64,000 nt of DNA from Korobacter sp963703075. GTDB lineage: Bacteria; Acidobacteriota; Terriglobia; Terriglobales; Acidobacteriaceae. Below are positions 42,318-50,750 of the stretch, piece by piece (the stretch's first letter is position 1; every line of letters begins with the position of its first letter). The stretch covers positions 1,364,001 to 1,428,000 of the forward strand of contig OY969786.1 of the NCBI GenBank assembly GCA_963703075.1. The letters run 5' to 3'. A program made the translations under genes and the position numbers. A model generated the notes under the pieces. It worked only from the letters and a program-made list of their open reading frames with translations, did no database searches and was not told where the DNA came from.

Positions 42318-44102
42318 GTGGCTAACCTTTTCTCGCGCTCGTTTTCGCTCTTCGCTTGCACCGCATTGTTGATGGCCTTCGTAGCATGCGGAGGTTCTTC
42401 CAGCACTACCAAGACCCAGTCGCCGGCTCCAACGGTGACTTTGAGTGCGAGCTCCACCACCATCAACTCCGGCCAGAGCGTAACCCTCACCTGGACGAGC
42501 ACGAACGCGACTTCACTTGTGATTACTCCTTCGATTTCGGGAAGTGCACTGGCGACTTCGGGAAATGCTTCGGTGTCGCCCACTGCCACAACCACCTACA
42601 CCGCGGTGGCAACTGGAGCGGGCGGAACGGCCCAGCAGGCGGTCACGATCACAGTGTCGGCGGCTGGACCGACGGTCACGTTGACCGCAGCGCCGACGTC
42701 GATCACGGCGGGCGGATCTTCGACCCTCACATGGACCTCGACCAACGCGACCTCGGTGAGCATCGATAACGGCGTGGGAACGGTCGCAGCCAATGGTTCG
42801 ACCACCGTATCTCCGACGGCGACTACGACCTATACGGCAACGGCATCCGGCACGGGAACGCCGGCGACAGCCACGGCGACGGTGACGGTCACTACTTCCA
42901 GCGGCTCTGGCATTACGCAGGTCAAGCACATCATCTACATGGTCGAAGAGAACCGTTCCTTCGACAGCTATTTCGGAATGCTGGGCGCGTATAAACAGAG
43001 CGAGGGCTGGACTGGCACCTTCAACGGCGTGCCGCTGTCGGCTTCTTTACCGGATTACCAGAACACAGCCAACGTCAGCCCCTTCCATTCGCAGACGGAA
43101 TGCACTGACAACATCACACCCGCGTGGAACGAGAGCCACTATGCCATGCACGGCGGCAAGATGGATTACTTCATGAAGACGGAAGGATCGCTGCCGACGA
43201 ATAACGATCCGCAGGGCACGCGCATGATGGGCTACTACGACCAGACCGATCTGCCGTTCTACTACGAATTGGCTTCGCAATACGCGACCAGCGACACCTG
43301 GTTCTCACCCTTGCTCTCGGACACGCTGCCGAACCGGATGTATTTGTTGACGGCCACGTCTTTCGGTCACATCCGTCCGCAGGACGTGCCGCCGACCGGT
43401 GGATGGCCGCAGCCCACCTTCTTCCGCGACTTGTCGACCCATGGTGTTTCGTGGCGCTACTACTACCAGGACAGTTCCGTTTATTTCTCGAGCTTCTCGG
43501 ACTGGAATACCTACCAGGGCAATGTTTACAACATCAGCCACTACTATACCGACATCCAGAACCCGAGCACGCTGCCCGAGGTTATATTCATCGAGCGCGC
43601 GGGCAAGATTGGACTGGACGAGCATCCGACCAACAACATTCAGAAAGGCGCGAACGATGTATCGAATATCGTGAATGCCTTCCTGCAAAGTCCGATCTAT
43701 GCCAACTCGGTGTTCATCCTGACCTACGACGAGGGCGGTGGACTCTACGATCACGTGGTGCCCTTCGCAGAGCCTGCGCCGGATGCGATTCCTCCGATGC
43801 TGAAGCCCGGCGACCTTACCGGAACCTTCGCAATGTCAGGCTTCCGCGTGCCGGTCACCGTCATCTCGCCGTGGACCAAGCCGCAGTTTGTTTCGCACGT
43901 GAACCGCGACTTTACCGCGATCATGAAGTTCATCGAAACGCGGTTCAACCTTCCACCTTTGACGGCACGCGATGCGGCCCAGGACGACATGACGGAATTC
44001 TTCGACTTCTCCAGTCCGCAGATTCCCACGCCGCCCCCGATGCCGGTGCAGCCGACCACGGGCACGTGTAACCACACGCTCGAAAAAGCCCCTGGCTTCT
44101 AG
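42318..44102 (+). CDS. lipoprotein-like phosphoesterase (PF04185) with two N-terminal Ig-like repeats
   Basis: The 594-residue product starts at a GTG with GCAGGAG upstream. The signal sequence ends in a possible lipobox (LMAFVACGG). Two Ig-like repeats of about 80 residues follow (starting PAPTVTLSASSTTI and GPTVTLTAAPTSIT; each contains LTWTSTNATS and VSPTATTTYTA). From about 200 comes a phosphoesterase/acid-phosphatase domain of the phospholipase C type: HIIYMVEENRSFDSYFGM, LLSDTLPNRMYLLTATSFG, and LTYDEGGGLYDHVVPF. The enzyme probably hydrolyses phosphomonoesters or phospholipids outside the cytoplasm, with the Ig-like domains as spacers or adhesive modules. Confidence 0.9.
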   Translation: MANLFSRSFSLFACTALLMAFVACGGSSSTTKTQSPAPTVTLSASSTTINSGQSVTLTWTSTNATSLVITPSISGSALATSGNASVSPTATTTYTAVATGAGGTAQQAVTITVSAAGPTVTLTAAPTSITAGGSSTLTWTSTNATSVSIDNGVGTVAANGSTTVSPTATTTYTATASGTGTPATATATVTVTTSSGSGITQVKHIIYMVEENRSFDSYFGMLGAYKQSEGWTGTFNGVPLSASLPDYQNTANVSPFHSQTECTDNITPAWNESHYAMHGGKMDYFMKTEGSLPTNNDPQGTRMMGYYDQTDLPFYYELASQYATSDTWFSPLLSDTLPNRMYLLTATSFGHIRPQDVPPTGGWPQPTFFRDLSTHGVSWRYYYQDSSVYFSSFSDWNTYQGNVYNISHYYTDIQNPSTLPEVIFIERAGKIGLDEHPTNNIQKGANDVSNIVNAFLQSPIYANSVFILTYDEGGGLYDHVVPFAEPAPDAIPPMLKPGDLTGTFAMSGFRVPVTVISPWTKPQFVSHVNRDFTAIMKFIETRFNLPPLTARDAAQDDMTEFFDFSSPQIPTPPPMPVQPTTGTCNHTLEKAPGF

Positions 44103-44118
44103 CAGGAGCAGGTTTACG

Positions 44119-44155
44119 ATCCCACCTCGGATGCTCGGGGTGGGATTTCTTTTTG
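44119..44155 (+). terminator. rho-independent terminator of the phosphoesterase gene
   Basis: The stem ATCCCACC / GGTGGGAT closes a loop TCGGATGCTCGG and is followed by TTTCTTTTT. It starts 17 bases after the stop codon. Confidence 0.82.
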
Positions 44156-44228
44156 CAGGACGAATGTCACGGGTGTGGCGGCCCACCCTGTCGTACAGAG
44201 CACGACAAGGTGGACAGATTTCAGCGGG

Positions 44229-45497
44229 CTAGACCCACTCGCCCTGGCGCATCAGGGGCTCGGCTTGATTCGACGCGCTGATGCCGTCGATGTCGAGCTT
44301 CTCCGAACCGATCATCCAGTCCACATGAATGAGGCTGGTATTGGCGCCCTTGGCGGCGAGTTCTTCGGGAGTCAGTTTTTCTCCATCACGCAGGCAGGAA
44401 GTGTAGGCCTGGCCCAGCGCAATGTGCGACGCGGCATTTTCATCGAAGAGCGTGTTGAAGAAAATTAACCCGCTGTGGGCGATGGGCGAAGAGTGGGGAA
44501 CGAGCGCCACCTCGCCTAAGCGCCGCGCGCCATCGTCGGTGTCGATCAGCTTCTGCAGGACTTCCTGGCCACGCGTGGCGCGCGCCTCCACGATGCGACC
44601 TTTCTCGAATCGCACCTGGATCCCTTCGATCATCGTGCCCTGGAAGGAAAGCGGTTTGCTGGCAGTCACGCTTCCATCGGCACGGTCTTTGTGCGGCGTG
44701 GTGAAGACTTCTTCGGTCGGAATGTTGGGAACGCAGTAGAGACCGTTGCCGGCGGTCGTGCCACCGCCCATCCAGAGATGGTCGTCGGCCAGGCCGAGAC
44801 GGAAGTCGGTGCCGGGACCGCGGTAGTGCAGGGCAGAGTAGCGTTTCTCGTTCATGAAGGCGGCTCGCTTCTGTAGCCCGGCATCATGCGTTTTCCAGGC
44901 ACTGACCGGATCGTCGCCGCCCACCCGCGAGGTCTCGAAGATCGCGTCCCAGAGCTTACCGATGGCAACCTCCGGCTCGTCATTGGGAAACATCGCCGCC
45001 GCCCAGGCCGGGGTGGCGCTGGCCACAATCGTCCAATTGATCTCGTGGCGGGTGATAATTTCCATCGCCGGCCGCGCGGCCTTGGAGACGGCGCGATTGG
45101 CGCGGCCCACCTTGTCGGGATCTTCATTGGAGAGCAGCATCGGATTCGCGCCGGCGATGCCAAGCCGGGCGACGTTGCTCTTGAAGCCTTCCGCCATGGC
45201 GTCAAACAGCCACTTGGGCGCGGCATCGAAGCTTTCATTGGGTGCGAGGCGGTAACGCATCAAGGTCGCCTCATCATCGCTGAAAAATGTTGTGACGATG
45301 GAAGCTCCAGCGCGATAGGCGTGCTCGGTAATACGCCGCGTAAGCGGAAGGGCATCGAGCGACGCCGAAATCATCAGCTCTTGTCCGTGGCCCAGGCCGA
45401 GCCCGACCCGGACAGCGACTTCGGCGAGTTGATCCAGCTTCTGTGCGTGCGTCAGTTTTTCAGAGGCGACAGCCATGTTGTGCATAGTTGCACTCAT
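44229..45497 (-). CDS. M29-family metalloaminopeptidase
   Basis: The 422-residue protein matches thermophilic aminopeptidases (AmpS/AmpT/PepS). It has KLDQLAEVAVRVGLGLGHGQ at the N-terminus, a middle domain with GTDFRLGLADDHLWMGG, and the metal-binding C-terminal part CVPNIPTEEVFTTPHKDRADG, EVALVPHSSPI, GLIFFNTLFDENAASHIALG and HVDWMIGS. Two divalent metals and a broad specificity for N-terminal residues are known for the family. The start is uncertain among ATGs at 45497, 45485 and 45476. It is probably cytoplasmic peptide turnover. Confidence 0.92.
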   Translation of the reverse strand: MSATMHNMAVASEKLTHAQKLDQLAEVAVRVGLGLGHGQELMISASLDALPLTRRITEHAYRAGASIVTTFFSDDEATLMRYRLAPNESFDAAPKWLFDAMAEGFKSNVARLGIAGANPMLLSNEDPDKVGRANRAVSKAARPAMEIITRHEINWTIVASATPAWAAAMFPNDEPEVAIGKLWDAIFETSRVGGDDPVSAWKTHDAGLQKRAAFMNEKRYSALHYRGPGTDFRLGLADDHLWMGGGTTAGNGLYCVPNIPTEEVFTTPHKDRADGSVTASKPLSFQGTMIEGIQVRFEKGRIVEARATRGQEVLQKLIDTDDGARRLGEVALVPHSSPIAHSGLIFFNTLFDENAASHIALGQAYTSCLRDGEKLTPEELAAKGANTSLIHVDWMIGSEKLDIDGISASNQAEPLMRQGEWV

Positions 45498-45622
45498 TTT
45501 AGTCCAACTCTTCCCGAGTCGTTTGCGTCCTGTGGACGAATCGTCGGGGGAAGCGGAACCACCCTCGTTGGTTGGATGGCCTGCTCAAGAAGCATCTTCC
45601 AGGCCGCAGGCGGACCATTCAA

Positions 45623-45820
45623 TCAGCCGGCGTGGTCTCCGCCCTCAGGGCTGTGTTTCTTGTTGCCAGTGCAAGCGTGCCCATGAAACAGGTCATTGAT
45701 GTCCTTCTCGGGTATTTTTCTCTCGTCACCGGAAACCACCACCGACCATGCACAGGAAGTGCAATACCATTCAGAGAGATTCCCATTCACCCGCGATTCG
45801 AGCTTGCGTTCTTTGGCCAT
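45623..45820 (-). CDS. small putative zinc-binding protein
   Basis: This 65-residue product contains EWYCTSCAWSVVVSG and, near its end, FHGHAC: a C-x2-C pair plus His and Cys residues suited to a zinc knuckle. Similar small Cys/His proteins exist in Acidobacteriota, but I cannot name the family. Coding is plausible because of the motif and the start ATG; the region on the other strand has no competing gene until 45942. It is divergent from the next small gene. Confidence 0.5.
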   Translation of the reverse strand: MAKERKLESRVNGNLSEWYCTSCAWSVVVSGDERKIPEKDINDLFHGHACTGNKKHSPEGGDHAG

Positions 45821-45941
45821 GCTTTCAGTTTACGCTGTCCGGCCGCCCGCAGAATCCTTCCGATTTGCGGCAGTCCAGGATTGTAGACGGTGCCATTTCC
45901 CGCAATTGACTGCCCCTGCCAAGGCATATACTCTGGAATCT

Positions 45942-46169
45942 ATGGCCGTTAAATCGATCCAGCTCGGGCAGGTATGGCGTAACGAGTCCGACGGCAAAAA
46001 CTATCTCGTCACAAAGGTTTATAACGAAGTCTTCGCGCAGTACGCGATGCTACGCCCGGCCGATGTGAACGCTCCCAACGTCGAAACCACGCGGGTGAAG
46101 GTGCAGAAATCCGCGGACGGCGCCACCATTCCCGGCTTTGCCTTCACCCAAGACACGCAGGATTTCTAG
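45942..46169 (+). CDS. hypothetical 75-residue protein
   Basis: From the ATG at 45942 the protein reads AVKSIQLGQVWRNESDGKNY, then LVTKVYNEVFAQYAMLRPAD, ending in FAFTQDTQDF. It looks like a compact beta-rich domain (the Q-V-W-R...Y-L-V-T pattern resembles small SH3-like folds). The frame stays open back to 45696, but that part is unlike a protein. The DedA gene starts 12 bases downstream in the same direction. No function can be assigned. Confidence 0.6.
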   Translation: MAVKSIQLGQVWRNESDGKNYLVTKVYNEVFAQYAMLRPADVNAPNVETTRVKVQKSADGATIPGFAFTQDTQDF

Positions 46170-46180
46170 CTCGCCGCCCG

Positions 46181-46825
46181 ATGCTGCATAACCTGATCGC
46201 CTCCATCGGCGAATTCATCATTCATGTGATCAGTTCCGCCGGTTACGCGGGGGTCATGCTGCTCATGGCCATCGAGTCGGCGTGCATTCCTCTGCCCTCC
46301 GAAGTCATCATGCCGTTCTCCGGATACCTGGTGTATACGGGACGCTTCAAGCTGTTATGGGTGGCGACCTGGGGGGCGATCGGCTGCAACCTGGGCTCCG
46401 TGCTCGCCTACGAAATTGGCAACTATGGCGGCCGTCCGCTGATTCAGCGCTGGGGAAAGTTCATCCTTCTCAACCAGCACGATCTCGACCGGACGGAAAA
46501 ATTCTTCCTGCGCTATGGCGATATCACGGTGCTAGTGGCGCGCCTTCTTCCGGTGGTACGCACCTTTATTGCGCTGCCGGCAGGGGTCGCGAAAATGCCG
46601 CGCCTGCGCTTTCACATCTATACGTTTATCGGATCGTGGCCGTGGTGCCTGGTATTGGCGTACGTCGGCGAACGCCTGGGAGAGCGGTGGGACACCGATC
46701 CGCGGCTGAAGATGTGGTTCCATCGCTTCGACGTGGTGATCGCGGCGGGGCTGCTGGTGGCGATTGCCTTGTTTGTGTGGTCGCACTGGAAAAACCGGGT
46801 GCGCGAGGTTCGCCCGGCCGCTTAA
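46181..46825 (+). CDS. DedA-family membrane protein
   Basis: The 214-residue membrane protein has the DedA/SNARE-associated pattern: GVMLLMAIESACIPLPSEVI (acidic residue and Pro in the re-entrant loop), GAIGCNLGSVLAYEIGNYGG, RYGDITVLVARLLPVVRTFI with the conserved Arg, then LPAGVAKMPRLRFHIYTFIG. DedA proteins are linked to membrane potential, undecaprenyl phosphate or phospholipid transport across the inner membrane. It follows the 75-residue gene closely and converges on the PAS-GGDEF gene. Confidence 0.93.
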   Translation: MLHNLIASIGEFIIHVISSAGYAGVMLLMAIESACIPLPSEVIMPFSGYLVYTGRFKLLWVATWGAIGCNLGSVLAYEIGNYGGRPLIQRWGKFILLNQHDLDRTEKFFLRYGDITVLVARLLPVVRTFIALPAGVAKMPRLRFHIYTFIGSWPWCLVLAYVGERLGERWDTDPRLKMWFHRFDVVIAAGLLVAIALFVWSHWKNRVREVRPAA

Positions 46826-46831
46826 GAAACG

Positions 46832-47761
46832 CTAGCGCACGGTGACGCGGTTCCGCCCGGCGTACTTGCTGCGCTGTAGAAGACTCTCCAACCGCCGGAC
46901 CATCACTTCCATCGTATCCAGCGCATCGACCACCGAGGCCCCCACCGAGATGGTTGCGTTCACTTGTTTGTCGGCGACCGGCACGGTGGTTTTTTCGACC
47001 ATGCTGCGGCACCGCTCGGCAATATCTCCGAGATGATCGACCGAAGAGTTGGGGACCAGCACCAGGAATTCGTCCACCGACCAGCGGCCAAGGATGCAGG
47101 GCTCACTCACCGCATTGGTAAGGGTTTGCGCGACTGCGCGCAGCGCCTGGTCTCCAACCTGGTGGCCATAGTGTTCGTTGACGATGCGCAGGTGATCGAT
47201 ATCGGCGAGAAAAGCGCCGAAGGGAAGCCCGTGCTGCCGGAAATCGTGGAGCGAGTTGTAGAGTTCGATCTCGAGAAAACGGCGATTGCCGAGATCCGTC
47301 ATCGGATCGAGGAAGCCGCGCGATTCCAGGTACTGCATGTGTTCGCTGCGCATCTTCGCGCTATTCGATTCCACGAACATCTCGATGGCCCCGACGATCT
47401 TGCGGTTGGCGTCACGCACCGGGGTGACGCGCACCCGTACAGGTACGCGGTGACCTGTCTTGTGGTGAAGATAGAGCTCACACTCGTGGGGCAAACCGCT
47501 TTCCACGGTTTCGACGAGCGGACAACGGCCGAAACAGAGTTGCGTGCCCGCCTCGTCCACGTGATTCAGGAGATTGTCCTGGCAGAAATGGCCGACGACT
47601 TCCTCTGCGGAGTAGCCGGAGATGCGTTGCGCGCCGCGGTTCCAGTAAGTGATCCGCCGCTGCCTATCGACGAAATACACTCCCTCGTAGAGCTCTTCGA
47701 GCAACTTCCGGAAGAAATCGGGGCTGTTGACGAAGGTCTCGATTGCAATCGTGTCGTTCAT
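46832..47761 (-). CDS. PAS-GGDEF protein with degenerate signature
   Basis: The 309-residue product carries an N-terminal PAS domain (about 10-130: LLEELYEGVYFVDRQRRITY, HHKTGHRVPVRVRVTPVRD) and a GGDEF-type domain (about 150-309: DPMTDLGNRRFLEIEL, FLADIDHLRIVNEHYGHQVG). The catalytic GGDEF signature reads SVDEF, in GRWSVDEFLVLV. With both glycines replaced, GTP binding and diguanylate cyclase activity are doubtful; no upstream RxxD inhibitory site is present either. It may act as a sensor or GTP-binding effector. The ATG at 47761 is chosen because the frame upstream to 47854 does not look coding. Confidence 0.85.
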   Translation of the reverse strand: MNDTIAIETFVNSPDFFRKLLEELYEGVYFVDRQRRITYWNRGAQRISGYSAEEVVGHFCQDNLLNHVDEAGTQLCFGRCPLVETVESGLPHECELYLHHKTGHRVPVRVRVTPVRDANRKIVGAIEMFVESNSAKMRSEHMQYLESRGFLDPMTDLGNRRFLEIELYNSLHDFRQHGLPFGAFLADIDHLRIVNEHYGHQVGDQALRAVAQTLTNAVSEPCILGRWSVDEFLVLVPNSSVDHLGDIAERCRSMVEKTTVPVADKQVNATISVGASVVDALDTMEVMVRRLESLLQRSKYAGRNRVTVR

Positions 47762-47973
47762 TGCTGGCCTATCAAACCACGCTTCGGGCTCGCTGCCGGG
47801 GCCGCGTGTGCTTTGAAATGTTTCATGGCTACGTTGCTGGATGCGCGGACGCAAGTCAATCCCATTTCCGGGCGTATCCCACCAACGGGGGATGAACGGA
47901 AAGGATTTAGATCGTTTTACGACTCAACTACACTAGGTAGTGTGGAGTGCGTATTTCAGCTCCGGGGAAGGAC

Positions 47974-48048
47974 TGGAGCGGGAGACGGGGATCGAACCCG
48001 CGACCAACGGCTTGGGAAGCCGTGACTCTACCACTGAGTTACTCCCGC
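47974..48048 (-). tRNA. tRNA-Gly (anticodon CCC), CCA encoded
   Basis: Read on the minus strand: acceptor GCGGGAG pairs with CTCCCGC. The D-arm is ACTC/GAGT with loop AGTGGTA, and the anticodon stem ACGGC/GCCGT holds the loop TTCCCAA (anticodon CCC). The T-arm is GCGGG/CCCGT with TTCGATC. The discriminator T is followed by encoded CCA. All stems fold with at most one wobble. The anticodon reads GGG codons. The first bases of this gene are repeated twice upstream (see the tandem repeat at 48037-48228). Confidence 0.92.
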
Positions 48049-48228
48049 TGATTTTTAAAAGATCCCTCGACTGCGCTCGGGATTTCGCCTCGAGGCTTAC
48101 GCCTCGAAAACGGCTCAAGTTACTCCCGCTTATTTAAAAGATCCCTCGACTACGCTCGGGATTTCGCCTCGAGGCTCACGCCTCGAAAACGGCTCAAGTT
48201 ACTCCCGCTGATTTTTAAAGATCCGTCG
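48037..48228 (-). repeat. ~80-bp tandem repeats duplicating the 5' end of tRNA-Gly
   Basis: Two consecutive units, 48037-48117 (81 bases) and 48118-48196 (79 bases), and a partial third from 48197 each begin AGTTACTCCCGCT on the plus strand. On the minus strand this is the first 12 bases of the tRNA gene, AGCGGGAGTAAC. Each full unit then holds GATCCCTCGACT(G/A)CGCTCGGGA, itself a REP-like intergenic motif, and CGCCTCGAGGC/GCCTCG inverted-repeat sequence. Only the innermost copy continues into an intact tRNA. The remaining part of this gene-free region (48229-48369) shows nothing recognisable. Confidence 0.85.
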
Positions 48229-48369
48229 CTTTGTGCTCTGATACGTGCACAGTTTAGAATCCGTCGACGGCATCGTCAGTATAGCGCAGGGTTGTGACGA
48301 TGAGAACTCTGCGCAGCGAGACAACCCGCGATCCCGGATACAGGCTCGGATGCAAACAAGGACCGTCCC

Positions 48370-48720
48370 GTGAATCAACCGACCCGACGACTGCTTTCCG
48401 TGAGCCGTTCTACGCCTTTGCTGATTGGCCGGAACGACATGCTCACCATGGCAGGCTACTCCGTGTCCTCGCCGCGCGAACCGCTGGATGCCATCCTTCT
48501 CCTGCAGCATGACGAGTTCCTGGCAGTCCTGATCGGTCACACGGTGCTAGCCGACGAAGCCGATGCCATCGCAGCCAAGGCGAAAAGCCTCCGCATTTGC
48601 GCCATCTACGTTTACCACGGAAACGTATTAACGCCTGAGTGGGCGGACTTGTCCGTCGAGAGTAACGATGTCGAGAAGCTGATCCGGTATCTCGACAAGC
48701 AGGGTTCCGCTTCGTACTGA
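48370..48720 (+). CDS. hypothetical protein, possible degenerate receiver-like domain
   Basis: The 116-residue product from a GTG start shows an alternating beta/alpha pattern: LLIGRNDMLTMAGYSVSSP, AILLLQHDEFLAVLIGHTVL, ICAIYVYHGNVLTPEWADLS, VEKLIRYLDK. Spacing of the hydrophobic strands is reminiscent of response-regulator receivers, but the acidic pocket and phospho-Asp are absent. I do not recognise the family. No neighbouring gene in the same direction is close enough to suggest an operon. Confidence 0.6.
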   Translation: MNQPTRRLLSVSRSTPLLIGRNDMLTMAGYSVSSPREPLDAILLLQHDEFLAVLIGHTVLADEADAIAAKAKSLRICAIYVYHGNVLTPEWADLSVESNDVEKLIRYLDKQGSASY

Positions 48721-48812
48721 GGCACTTTTCGCGGCGGACCTGCTCTTTATCGCCATGATTCACCCGACCTTCGTAACCTGAAGCAGCACGCGATTGCGCC
48801 TATACTCTATGC

Positions 48813-49247
48813 ATGGTGTTGAGGATCGCCATCGTCGCTTTGCTGTTGGCGTCTTTTACTTCGGCGCAGGAAAAGAAGCCTGCCGCCGCGGTCAAAGCCA
48901 AGCCTACCGAGCCGGCCCCGGCCCTGGCGATTGCTTGGGCAAGCGCTCCGCAACTCGACGTCACCTCGATTTCCGGCGCACTTTCTGTTTCCAACCAGAG
49001 TGAAACCGACCTCGACGAAACCATTCTCGTGGTTGCCGTCAATGAAATCGGAAAAGCCTTCGCCATCGGCTATCAGCACTTCACGCTGGCCCGGCATCAA
49101 CTGAACGTACCGATTCCTTTTGGCCTCAAGCTGCCGCCCGGACGCTACCTGGTGCACGCCGATGCCATTGCCGAAGTGCTGTCAACGCACAAGGTGTACC
49201 GCGCTGGTTTGCAGACTCCGCCAACCTTCGTCATCACCGTAATCTAG
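48813..49247 (+). CDS. hypothetical secreted protein
   Basis: The 144-residue product has a signal peptide (VLRIAIVALLLASFTSAQ) and a basic Ala/Pro linker. A single beta-sandwich-like domain from about 40 to the end includes LDVTSISGALSVSNQSETDL, HFTLARHQLNVPIPFGLKLP and RYLVHADAIAEV. No family is recognised. It is probably periplasmic and stands alone upstream of the decarboxylase. Confidence 0.65.
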   Translation: MVLRIAIVALLLASFTSAQEKKPAAAVKAKPTEPAPALAIAWASAPQLDVTSISGALSVSNQSETDLDETILVVAVNEIGKAFAIGYQHFTLARHQLNVPIPFGLKLPPGRYLVHADAIAEVLSTHKVYRAGLQTPPTFVITVI

Positions 49248-49309
49248 CCGCGTCCCCGCTTTACAACTCATCCACAATTGTTTTCGCTACCTTTTGATAC
49301 GCTAGCTTC

Positions 49310-50275
49310 ATGGACGACATGAAGCAGGGCTTTCATATGACCCCGGACGAGTTTCGCGCCGCGGGACGCGACGTGATCGACTGGGTGGCCCGTTACATTG
49401 AACAGGTCGAGACGCTGCCTGTCCTCTCCTCCGTCACTCCCGGTGAAGTATTCAGATCCCTGCCGGACGAGCCGCCGCTGACGGGCGAGCTGGTCACAAA
49501 CCTGTTGCCGGAGATCGATGCCAAGGTGCTGCCCGGCATCACCCATTGGCAGTCGCCCAATTTCTACGCCTACTTTCCATCGAATTCTTCCGGCCCCTCG
49601 ATCCTCGGCGACCTCGTGTCCTCGGGGCTCGGAGTGCAGGGAATGCTGTGGGCCACGAGCCCGGCCTGCACCGAAGTCGAGATGAAGATGCTGGATTGGC
49701 TGGTGAAAATGCTGGGCCTGCCGCAACACTTCCTCTCCAGCAGCCAGGGCGGCGGGGTCATCCAGGACTCCGTCTCCAGCGCATCGCTCTGTGCAATGCT
49801 GGCTGCCCGCGAGCAGGCCACGAACGGCAAGAGCAATGAGGAAGGCTGCCACATGCCGCTGGTGGCCTATACCTCAAGCCAGGCGCATTCCCATGTGGAG
49901 AAAGACATCAAGGTCATGGGGGTCGGGAGCAAGAACCTGCGGCTCATCGAGGTGGATGAAAACTTTGCCATGAAGCCGGTGGCGCTGGAGCGGGCCATCA
50001 CCGACGATAAGCGTGCCGGCAAGCTTCCATTTTTCGTCTGCGCAACCGTCGGCACAACCTCGAGTCTCGCCATGGATCCGATTGCTGCCATCGCGGAGGT
50101 CTGCCGCCGGCACGGCGTCTGGCTGCACGTGGACGCTGCCATGGCTGGAACCGCCGCCCTGTGCCCGGAATTCCGATGGACGCATCAAGGCGTCGAACTG
50201 GCAGACAGCTACGCCTTCAATCCGCACAAGTGGATGTTCACCAACTTCGATTGCACCGCGTTTTACGTGAAGTGA
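49310..50275 (+). pseudogene. aromatic-L-amino-acid decarboxylase, N-terminal part before a frameshift
   Basis: This 321-residue reading frame holds most of a group II PLP-dependent decarboxylase: MTPDEFRAAGRDVIDWVARY, SPNFYAYFPSNSSGPSILGD, TSSQAHSHVEKDIKVMG, VCATVGTTSSLAMDP, WLHVDAAMAGTAALCPEF and the PLP Lys307 in SYAFNPHKWMFTNFDC. It stops at TGA 50273-50275. Removing one T (50273) joins it exactly to the next frame as GTG AAG GAC CGG, restoring the expected family sequence V-K-D-R-R-A-L. A normal enzyme would have ~478 residues and make aromatic amines or tryptamine/phenethylamine-type products. Cause unknown: real inactivating insertion, sequencing error or recoding. Confidence 0.85.
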
Positions 50276-50744
50276 CCGGCGGGCGCTGATCAACAGCCTG
50301 AGCGTAGTGCCCGAGTATCTCCGCAACCAGGCCTCGGAGCAGGGGACTGTGATCGATTATCGTGACTGGCATGTGCCGTTGGGGCGGCGCTTCCGGGCGC
50401 TGAAGTTATGGTTCGTGGTGCGACACTACGGCGTCGAAGGATTACAGTTCCACATTCGCCAGCATGTCGCTCTTGCACAGGAATTCGCAGGGTGGGTGAA
50501 AGACGATCCACGGTTTGAGATTCTCGCTCCGCATCCGCTGAACCTGGTGTGCTTCCGGCTCAAGAGCGGAGATGCCGATAGCGAGCGCCTCCTGCAACAA
50601 CTGAATAAAAGCGGCAAGCTCTTCCTCTCGCACACCAAGCTCGACGGTAAGTATGCCCTGCGTTTCTGCGTGGGACAGACGCGCACCGAACGTCGTCATG
50701 TGCAGGAAGCGTGGAAGCAGATCAGAGATGCAGCAGCAGGGTGA
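50276..50744 (+). pseudogene. aromatic-L-amino-acid decarboxylase, C-terminal part after the frameshift
   Basis: In the +1 frame the sequence continues RRALINSLSVVPEYLRNQAS, VIDYRDWHVPLGRRFRALKL, GVEGLQFHIRQHVALAQEF and a C-terminal domain ending RRHVQEAWKQIRDAAAG, the normal end of the decarboxylase family. The first in-frame start inside it (GTG at 50307) has no strong ribosome site, so this part is unlikely to be translated alone. The catalytic Arg/His region HVPLGRRFRALKLW is intact. Apart from the single extra base the gene shows no decay. Confidence 0.8.
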
Positions 50745-50750
50745 GTGAGG

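Noticed and set aside
46964..48025. 353-residue open frame on the plus strand
   Set aside because: Antisense to the PAS-GGDEF gene and running into the tRNA; no domain.
47940..48137. short open frame across the tRNA region
   Set aside because: It covers the antisense of tRNA-Gly and the repeats; an RNA gene explains the sequence.
47974..48228. attachment site of an integrated element
   Set aside because: tRNA end duplication is usually at the 3' end; here the 5' end is copied, no integrase is near, and the units are tandem.
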